DNA from: Pseudomonadota bacterium
GTDB taxonomy: Bacteria > Pseudomonadota > Gammaproteobacteria > Burkholderiales > Thiobacillaceae
Assembly: GCA_021791235.1 (NCBI GenBank)
Contig: JAJYXA010000539.1
Coordinates: forward strand, 1 to 6,583
Reading direction: 5' to 3'
DNA length: 6,583 bases
Made by a program: the position numbers and the translations under genes
In this document: in pieces, positions 1 to 4,702 of the stretch
Layout: each line of letters starts with the position of its first letter
Numbering within the stretch: the stretch's first letter is position 1
Notes under the pieces: generated by a model
What the model saw: only the letters and a program-made list of their open reading frames with translations
Database searches by the model: none
Told to the model about the DNA's origin: nothing

Positions 1-518
1 TGGACACCGTCGGCGCCACCGCCACCGACTACCACCGCTACATCTCCACCGCCAGCGCGATCGACCTGAACAACACGGTGACCAACGCCAACCTCAAGCA
101 ACTTGGCAGTAGCGGCGCAACATTCCTGGGCAACACCAACGGCCTGATCGGCAACGCGGATTCCCTCATCGTCACCGACTCCTCATTGGTCGCCTACGCC
201 GGCAGCGCCCAGTGGGGCAGCAACTGGGGTACCTCAGCCAACTTCACCAGCACCGGCCTGACCGATACCGATGAGATCGTGGAAGCCACTGATCTGGGCA
301 TGTACTTCCTGCGCCAGGCCCCTGGCGGTGCCTTCGCCGACCGTCTCAAGCCGTCCAGCTACGCGGCCATCCTGCAGGACGGCAACCAGGTTTATGCCAA
401 CCTGAGCACTAACGGCAATCTGATGATCGCCGCCGTGCCCGAGGCCGAAACCTACGCCATGATGCTCGCCGGCCTCGGCCTGGTCGGTTTCATGGTCGCG
501 CGTCGCCGCCAGGCTTGA
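1..518 (+). CDS. PEP-CTERM sorting domain protein, 5'-truncated
   Basis: The reading frame is already open at the left edge (first full codon at 3) and ends at TGA 516-518, giving 171 visible residues; the signal peptide and true start lie upstream. A GTG at 78 is in frame, but the frame is coding-like before it, so it is not taken as the start. The C-terminus is a textbook PEP-CTERM tail: VPEAET (435-452), a hydrophobic segment (YAMMLAGLGLVGFMVA), then the basic cluster RRRQA. By family knowledge, such proteins are exported by Sec and then cut near the PEP motif by an exosortase, ending up in surface or extracellular polymer material. The motif is PEA rather than PEP, a common variant in betaproteobacteria. 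The rest is a Ser/Thr/Gly/Asn-rich, low-charge secreted sequence (for example QWGSNWGTSANFTSTG) with no recognised enzymatic motif. The family call is firm; the biological role is unknown. Confidence 0.88.
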   Translation, partial: DTVGATATDYHRYISTASAIDLNNTVTNANLKQLGSSGATFLGNTNGLIGNADSLIVTDSSLVAYAGSAQWGSNWGTSANFTSTGLTDTDEIVEATDLGMYFLRQAPGGAFADRLKPSSYAAILQDGNQVYANLSTNGNLMIAAVPEAETYAMMLAGLGLVGFMVARRRQA

Positions 519-536
519 TGCATTGACGCGCTATCG

Positions 537-562
537 GCCCAGGTGTGTCTTGTTGCCTGGGC
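537..562 (+). other. Stem-loop just after the PEP-CTERM gene
   Basis: A perfect 7-bp inverted repeat (GCCCAGG at 537-543 and CCTGGGC at 556-562) encloses a 12-nt loop, starting 18 nt after the upstream stop codon. No T-run follows (GGGTAGCGCG), so it is not a standard intrinsic terminator. It could protect the mRNA 3' end or contribute to Rho-dependent termination. The role is inferred from position only. Confidence 0.4.
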
Positions 563-593
563 GGGTAGCGCGCGCAAGGAACGTACCTATCCG

Positions 594-615
594 TTTGCCG
601 GCTGCCGCCGGCAAA
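594..615 (+). promoter_or_regulatory. 5'-UTR stem-loop upstream of the PstS-like gene
   Basis: A perfect 9-bp stem (TTTGCCGGC at 594-602 and GCCGGCAAA at 607-615) with a TGCC tetraloop lies 18 nt before the Shine-Dalgarno GGAGA (634-638) of the gene starting at 644. There is no T-tract after the stem, which argues against a classical terminator for + strand transcription. Its place between the end of one gene and the ribosome site of the next suggests a leader structure, an mRNA-stability element or a protein-binding dyad. No confident sigma-70 or sigma-54 (-24/-12) promoter was found in 519-643. Confidence 0.5.
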
Positions 616-643
616 TCACTGACTGCTTAATCTGGAGAATCAA

Positions 644-2167
644 ATGAAACTGAAGCACATCACCCTGGCCGTGGCCGCCGCCCTGGCCGCCCCCTCCGCC
701 TTCGCCAACATCGCTCCCGAGACCGTTCCCGGCGTGGTGAAGATCGTCCTCTCCGGCGCCACCGCCCCCGATGGCTTCGTCGAGAGCTCGGTGAAGGAAA
801 TGCTGGAACCCGCCAGCATCAAGACCTACCGCGACAACGCCTACGCCACCTTGGCCTTCCAGCACCGCGCCTGGTTCGGCAACGCCAAGGCCGGCATCCC
901 CGGCGTGGCCGCCGGCACCCCCATCCTGTTCGTCAAGCGTTCCAAGGGCGGCTCGGTCATTGGCGTCGACCCGGTGGCGCGCGCCTCGCGCATCGAGTCG
1001 CTGGACTTCTCCGCCTGCACCACCGGCGGGGCTGTCGCCAAGGACGGCGGCACGGTGTACGACTACTTCTGCCCGACCAAGGGCCTGGATCCCGACAGCC
1101 CCGACTTCGCCAACCCCGCGCTGAACAACGGCGTGGTGAGCGACTTCGGCGTTTCCGACGTGTCGCCGGCCCTGTTCAAGGCGCCCTACAACGTGGAATT
1201 CGGCCAGAATGAACTCGCTGTCGCCGAAGTGGCCAAGCTGACCATCAAGCCGGTCAACACCGTGATCATGGGCATCGTCGCCACCGACGACGTGCCGCTG
1301 TCTACCGCGATCAACCGTGCCGACTACGGCAACATGCTGATGGGCAACATCCAGGACTGGACCCAGATCGACGCCAGCCTGACCGGCAACACCCAGGTGG
1401 TGGCCTGCCGCCGCGTCAACGGCTCCGGCACCCAGGCCAGCTACAACTGGTTCTTCAACAACTTCCCCTGCGAGTCCGCCTTCAATGGCCAGCAGGCGCC
1501 GACCAGCATGTATGCCGACAACGCCAGCGGCATCGTCAGCGGTTCCGGCACCGAGGCCGATCCGTACGTGATCGACCCGACCGCCGGCTACACCGTGGTC
1601 AACAACTCCACTTCCGGCGACGTGGCCAACTGCCTGAAGAACGCCCAGGCTCACACCGACCACAAGATCAAGGCCGACAACGGCAAATGGTATGTGACCA
1701 GGTTCGGCAACTCGGTTGATCCGTTCAAGGCCATCGCCGTGCTCTCCGCCGACAGCTACGGCAAGGAGAACGGCTGGACCTACCGCAACATCTACGGCGC
1801 CGGCAGCTTCGCGCCCGCCACCCAGACCGCTTCCGCCGGCGCCACCGGCATCGCCCCGTCCAAGGCCAACCTGCTGACCGGCGCTTGGGAGCTTGCGGTG
1901 GAACTGACCATGCAGTACCGCAACGCCAACGTGACCAACGTCCAGGGCGACACCATTTCGGCCCTGACTGGAGTGAAGAAGGCCTTTGCGGATGAGCTGA
2001 TCAAGCGTTCGGGCGACCCCGCCAAGATTGACCTGAACGCCAAGAAGCAGGTCTACGCCGCGCTGCCCGACTACTACGACCCCACCGCCGGCGGCGTCTT
2101 CACGGCTCATACCGCGCTGGGCAGCCACCAGGGCAACATGTGCAAGCCGATGGTGCGCAAGTACTGA
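644..2167 (+). CDS. Secreted PstS-like (PBP-fold) substrate-binding protein
   Basis: This 507-aa protein starts at ATG 644, five bases after GGAGA (634-638). It has a clear Sec signal peptide: MKLKH, a hydrophobic Ala/Leu core, then AFA cut before N22. Four segments occur in PstS order: LSGATAP (37-42, compare GATFP of phosphate-binding proteins), DFGVSD (167-172, compare DFGASD), GNIQDW (234-239, compare GKITNW), and the strong RRVNGSGTQAS (256-266, compare RSDGSGTSF). By analogy with PstS, Thr40, Asp172, Arg257, Ser261, Gly262 and Thr263 would contact an oxyanion. The equivalent of the PstS SSGG segment is not obvious, and the Phe after Thr40 is Ala. Six cysteines (125, 143, 255, 276, 330, 500) could form disulfides, as expected of an exported protein. 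It is longer than typical PstS (roughly 320-370 aa). No pstC, pstA or pstB is adjacent, so ABC uptake is not implied; an extracellular or periplasmic binding role is inferred. The PBP superfamily assignment is fairly secure; phosphate as ligand is only probable. Confidence 0.9.
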   Translation: MKLKHITLAVAAALAAPSAFANIAPETVPGVVKIVLSGATAPDGFVESSVKEMLEPASIKTYRDNAYATLAFQHRAWFGNAKAGIPGVAAGTPILFVKRSKGGSVIGVDPVARASRIESLDFSACTTGGAVAKDGGTVYDYFCPTKGLDPDSPDFANPALNNGVVSDFGVSDVSPALFKAPYNVEFGQNELAVAEVAKLTIKPVNTVIMGIVATDDVPLSTAINRADYGNMLMGNIQDWTQIDASLTGNTQVVACRRVNGSGTQASYNWFFNNFPCESAFNGQQAPTSMYADNASGIVSGSGTEADPYVIDPTAGYTVVNNSTSGDVANCLKNAQAHTDHKIKADNGKWYVTRFGNSVDPFKAIAVLSADSYGKENGWTYRNIYGAGSFAPATQTASAGATGIAPSKANLLTGAWELAVELTMQYRNANVTNVQGDTISALTGVKKAFADELIKRSGDPAKIDLNAKKQVYAALPDYYDPTAGGVFTAHTALGSHQGNMCKPMVRKY

Positions 2168-2227
2168 TCACCTGGTTGGCCGTCGGGTTTAAGCCCGCGG
2201 GCGGTGCAATGCCGCCTGTTTGAACAC
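2168..2227. other. Intergenic dyads before the terminator
   Basis: Several short dyads lie between the stop codon (2165-2167) and the terminator. CGGG/CCCG at 2184-2197 forms a small hairpin over TTTAAG. GCCCGCGGGC at 2193-2202 is a perfect 10-nt palindrome. GGCGG/CCGCC at 2200-2216 forms a 5-bp stem over TGCAATG. They overlap one another, so not all can form at once. Whether they have any function is unknown. Confidence 0.3.
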
Positions 2228-2258
2228 CCACTCCCCGCTTGGCGGGGAGTGGCTTTTT
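2228..2258 (+). terminator. Strong intrinsic terminator of the PstS-like gene
   Basis: A perfect 11-bp GC-rich stem (CCACTCCCCGC at 2228-2238 and GCGGGGAGTGG at 2242-2252) with a 3-nt TTG loop is followed by C and then TTTTT (2254-2258). This is a classic Rho-independent terminator, about 60 nt after the stop codon at 2167. The opposite strand has no matching T-run, so it acts for + strand transcription only. It separates the PstS-like gene from the TPS operon downstream. Confidence 0.92.
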
Positions 2259-2270
2259 GTAAGGGAGCCT

Positions 2271-2303
2271 TGCGCCATCGGCTTTTTGGGAGCCGACGGC
2301 GCA
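2271..2303 (+). promoter_or_regulatory. Second imperfect hairpin upstream of tpsB
   Basis: Thirteen-base arms (TGCGCCATCGGCT at 2271-2283 and AGCCGACGGCGCA at 2291-2303) pair with a single A/C mismatch around a 7-nt TTTTGGG loop. The right arm is followed by GGGTTTTC (2304-2311), so it could be a weak second terminator, an attenuator or a leader structure. It lies 38 nt before the tpsB start at 2342. Its loop region repeats a sequence seen after the main terminator: GGCTTTTT, then GGGAGCC, at 2251-2269 (with GTAA inserted) and at 2280-2294. Whether the tpsB promoter lies before or after this hairpin cannot be told from the sequence. Confidence 0.5.
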
Positions 2304-2341
2304 GGGTTTTCTGCTTTGCTTGTTGCCGATTGCTTATTTCG

Positions 2342-3937
2342 ATGCGCGCTTTCCTCACCGTCCTGTTTCATTTTCTGCCGCTTTCCGCCGCCTTCCTGTT
2401 TGCATCCGCACATGCCGCGGACGACGGCCGCTTCGATCTGTTCGAAATCCGGGTGGAAGGCAATACGGTTTTGCCGGCGCTGCTGATCGAGCGGGCGGTT
2501 TATCCCAGCCTGGGCGAAAAAAAGGGCATCCAGGACGTGGAAGCCGCGCGCGCCGCGCTGGAAAAGCTCTATCAGGACAATGGCTATCTCACCGTGCTGG
2601 TCGATATCCCGGAGCAGGAAGTGAAGAACGGCGTGGTGCGCCTGCGGGTGACGGAAGGCCGGGTGGAACGCCTGCGGGTGACCGGCTCGCGCTATTTCAG
2701 CCTGGGCCGCATCCGGGAAAAGACGCCGGACCTGGCCGAGGGCAGCGTGCCGTATTTTCCCGACGTGCAGAAGCAGCTGGCGGCGGTGAATCGGGGCGGC
2801 GACCGCCGGGTGACGCCGGTGCTGCGCCCCGGGCGTTCGCCGGGCAAGGTGGAGGTGGACCTGAAGGTGGACGACCGCTTGCCGCTGCACGGCAGCGTGG
2901 AGCTGAACGACCGCTATTCCGCCAATACCACCCGCACCCGCCTGAACGCCAACATGCGCTACGACAACCTGTGGCAGCGCGAGCACAGCCTGTCGCTCGG
3001 CGTGCAGACCGCGCCCCAGGAACCCGCCGAAAGCACGGTGTTTTCCGCCACCTATGTCTGGCCCACGGACAAGGGCAACTACCTGGCGGCCTACGGGGTG
3101 ATTTCCGAAAGCGACGTGGCCGCCCTGGGCGACGTGAACGTGATCGGCAACGGCAAGATCGCCGGCCTGCGCTACATCGTGCCGCTGCGTGCGCGCACCA
3201 CTTATTTCCACTCCCTGACCTTGGGCGTGGACTACAAGGACTTCGACGAGAAGGTGACCCTGCTGGGGACGGACAGCAACAGCACGCCCATCTCCTATCT
3301 GCCTTTCAGCCTGGGCTACGAAGGCACGGTGCAGGGGGAGCATAGCCTCACCCAGTTCACCGGCACCCTGAATTTTTCCCTGCGCGGTCTGGCGGACGAC
3401 ACGGTGGAATGCCTGCCGGGCGTGTTCCTCAACGAGTTTGCCTGCAAGCGCTATCTGGGCAAGGCGAATTATGCCTTTCTGCGCCTCGACGTGAAGCACA
3501 CGCGTCAGCTCGCAAACGGCTGGAGCCTGTTCGGCCGCCTGTCCGGGCAGATCGCCAGCGGCCCGCTGATCTCCAACGAGCAGTTCAGCGCCGGCGGCGT
3601 GGACACGGTGCGCGGCTACACGGAGTCCGCCGCCTCCGGCGACGACGGCCTGATCGGCGGGGTTGAACTGCGCACGCCCTCGCTGGCGAAGCGGGCCTCC
3701 GAACGGCTGGACGAACTGACTTTTTACGCCTTCGCCGAGGGCGCCAGCCTGAACATACGCGAGCCCTTGCCCGGACAGACCGACCGCTTCGACCTGCTCG
3801 CCGCCGGCCTGGGTCTGCGTTTCAAGGGCTGGAGCGGGGCATTCGGCAGCCTGGATCTGGCCTATCCCTTCGAGGATGCCGGCCAGGTGGAAGCGGGCGA
3901 CGGACGGGTGCATTTCCGTCTTGGTTACGAATGGTGA
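2342..3937 (+). CDS. TpsB outer-membrane transporter (ShlB/FhaC/HecB family)
   Basis: This 531-aa Omp85-superfamily protein exports a TpsA partner across the outer membrane. ATG 2342 is chosen because it begins a good signal peptide (MRAFLTVLFHFLPLSAAFLF, AHA cut before A26). Longer in-frame starts (GTG 2204, TTG 2270) would translate through the terminator or hairpin. No clear Shine-Dalgarno precedes 2342. Residues about 32-106 form a POTRA_2 domain (FEIRVEGNTVL ... GVVRLRVTEG), and about 107-177 a second POTRA-like unit (ERLRVTGSRYF ... KVEVDLKVDD). The rest is a beta-barrel of alternating strands with the conserved loop-6 motif VRGY at 423-426 in GGVDTVRGYTE. It ends FRLGYEW, with a terminal aromatic residue as expected for BAM recognition. 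The length is normal for the family (about 550 aa). Cys357 and Cys368 may close an extracellular loop. The tandem stop TGATAA is followed after a short gap by the PEP-CTERM gene; the TpsA exoprotein from 4703 is the obvious substrate. Confidence 0.95.
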   Translation: MRAFLTVLFHFLPLSAAFLFASAHAADDGRFDLFEIRVEGNTVLPALLIERAVYPSLGEKKGIQDVEAARAALEKLYQDNGYLTVLVDIPEQEVKNGVVRLRVTEGRVERLRVTGSRYFSLGRIREKTPDLAEGSVPYFPDVQKQLAAVNRGGDRRVTPVLRPGRSPGKVEVDLKVDDRLPLHGSVELNDRYSANTTRTRLNANMRYDNLWQREHSLSLGVQTAPQEPAESTVFSATYVWPTDKGNYLAAYGVISESDVAALGDVNVIGNGKIAGLRYIVPLRARTTYFHSLTLGVDYKDFDEKVTLLGTDSNSTPISYLPFSLGYEGTVQGEHSLTQFTGTLNFSLRGLADDTVECLPGVFLNEFACKRYLGKANYAFLRLDVKHTRQLANGWSLFGRLSGQIASGPLISNEQFSAGGVDTVRGYTESAASGDDGLIGGVELRTPSLAKRASERLDELTFYAFAEGASLNIREPLPGQTDRFDLLAAGLGLRFKGWSGAFGSLDLAYPFEDAGQVEAGDGRVHFRLGYEW

Positions 3938-3956
3938 TAAGTGAAGGAAAACAGGA

Positions 3957-4610
3957 ATGAACAGGCAAGCTCTTTCCCTCTTCGCGATGGCGACATTGAC
4001 CGTCGCCAGTTTTTCCGTGTTCGCTTCGACGCAGGACACCTCTGGCTTCTCGTGTCGTGGCGGAGAATTGTCTGTCGCCTCGGGCGCGGCGTTCGCTATA
4101 TCGTGCACGGGCGACCTCTACATCGATAGTTCGAGTGTGATTCGGGCCGACGAATCCATCGTCATCGCCTCGCAGGGCAGCATGACCCTATGGGGAACTC
4201 TGGTTGCGCCCCGCATTGTGCTGACGGCGAATCAGGATATGAGCGTCGGCGGCGGGCTGTTTTCAGGATCGGACGACGTCTATCCGGAAGTGAACGTGCT
4301 CGGTCACGCCAGCGGCGCCCGTGCTGTGTTGCGCACATTCGCCGATCTTGTGCCGAACCCTGTCGTGCATCCCGTGTATGGCGCGGTTACGCTGACCCAC
4401 GTTGGCGGAGCGCCGCTACTGGCGCCTGTGGTAATGCCTGCCAATACGGCTGACTTCACGCTGGAACTCGTCACATTTGACCTGGAATCCGTCGCTATCC
4501 CTGTCCCCGAGCCAGAAACGTATGTACTGCTGGGCGTGGGAAGCCTGCTCGTGATCGGAGCTCGCCAGCGACGCAAGCGGATCGTAAGCCGTTCGGCTCA
4601 TTCATGCTGA
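3957..4610 (+). CDS. Small PEP-CTERM protein between tpsB and tpsA
   Basis: This 217-aa protein starts at ATG 3957, eight bases after AAGGA (3944-3948) and only 19 bases after the tpsB stop, so co-transcription with tpsB is likely. It has a signal peptide (MNRQALSLFAMATLTVASFS, VFA cut before S24). Its PEP-CTERM tail has VPEPET at 183-188, a hydrophobic segment at 189-201, and the basic cluster RQRRKR at 203-208. The nine residues after that cluster, ending in Cys217, make the tail longer than usual. The body (about 38-105) has short alternating strands with turn residues, such as SVIRADESIVIASQGSMTLW and RIVLTANQDMSVGGGL, that resemble rungs of FHA-like beta-helices. Cys33 and Cys50 could form a disulfide. 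Exosortase processing is expected from the tail; no exosortase gene is in the window. Codon choice is less GC-biased than its neighbours (GTT, TAT, AGT, CTA, GTA occur). The family call is secure; the function is unknown. Confidence 0.93.
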   Translation: MNRQALSLFAMATLTVASFSVFASTQDTSGFSCRGGELSVASGAAFAISCTGDLYIDSSSVIRADESIVIASQGSMTLWGTLVAPRIVLTANQDMSVGGGLFSGSDDVYPEVNVLGHASGARAVLRTFADLVPNPVVHPVYGAVTLTHVGGAPLLAPVVMPANTADFTLELVTFDLESVAIPVPEPETYVLLGVGSLLVIGARQRRKRIVSRSAHSC

Positions 4611-4702
4611 AGTCCAAACGTCACATTCGAAAATTAACGTAAGTACGCAAGTCAGGCGGCCGCAGCGCATTCCGGAATGCCGGTCGTCATCAGGAGAAGC
4701 CC
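4611..4702. other. Leader/intergenic region before tpsA
   Basis: This 92-bp gap holds an AT-rich patch (about 4624-4647) that might contain a promoter, although no convincing -35/-10 or -24/-12 pair was found. A perfect palindrome (4667-4680) and the tpsA ribosome site AGGAGA (4692-4697) follow. There is no T-tract terminator, so read-through from the upstream PEP-CTERM gene into tpsA is possible. Confidence 0.45.
4667..4680. promoter_or_regulatory. Perfect 14-nt palindrome upstream of tpsA
   Basis: GCATTCCGGAATGC is identical to its own reverse complement. It ends 11 nt before the AGGAGA ribosome site and 22 nt before the ATG of tpsA. It could be an operator for a dimeric regulator, or in RNA a short hairpin near the start codon. 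A smaller palindrome, GCGGCCGC, lies at 4656-4663. The regulatory role is inferred from symmetry and position only. Confidence 0.4.

Noticed and set aside
537..562. Hairpin after the first PEP-CTERM gene as an intrinsic terminator
   Set aside because: The 12-nt loop and lack of any T-tract do not meet the usual criteria; kept only as a stem-loop.
519..643. A sigma-54 (-24/-12) promoter of the kind seen before some PEP-CTERM genes
   Set aside because: No GG-N10-GC pair in the TGGCAC/TTGC context could be found here or before the other genes.
587..2128. Long minus-strand open frame (513 codons) opposite the PstS-like gene
   Set aside because: The translation is Gly/Val/His/Ala-rich low-complexity sequence with no motif or signal. 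The + strand frame has a signal peptide, ribosome site, PstS motifs and a terminator. The antisense frame is open because of the high GC3 of the real gene.
2204..2341. Upstream extension of tpsB to GTG 2204
   Set aside because: This would translate through the intrinsic terminator and a second hairpin and bury the signal peptide behind about 46 extra Arg/Cys-rich residues.
2320..3345. + strand open frame (341 codons) overlapping tpsB in another frame
   Set aside because: The product is Arg/Gly/Pro-rich out-of-frame sequence without homology features. The tpsB frame explains the region.
2189..4108. Long minus-strand open frame (639 codons) opposite tpsB
   Set aside because: It crosses the terminator, the tpsB gene and the start of the next gene, and its translation is His/Gln/Ala-rich without a recognisable domain. 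It is a compositional shadow of tpsB.
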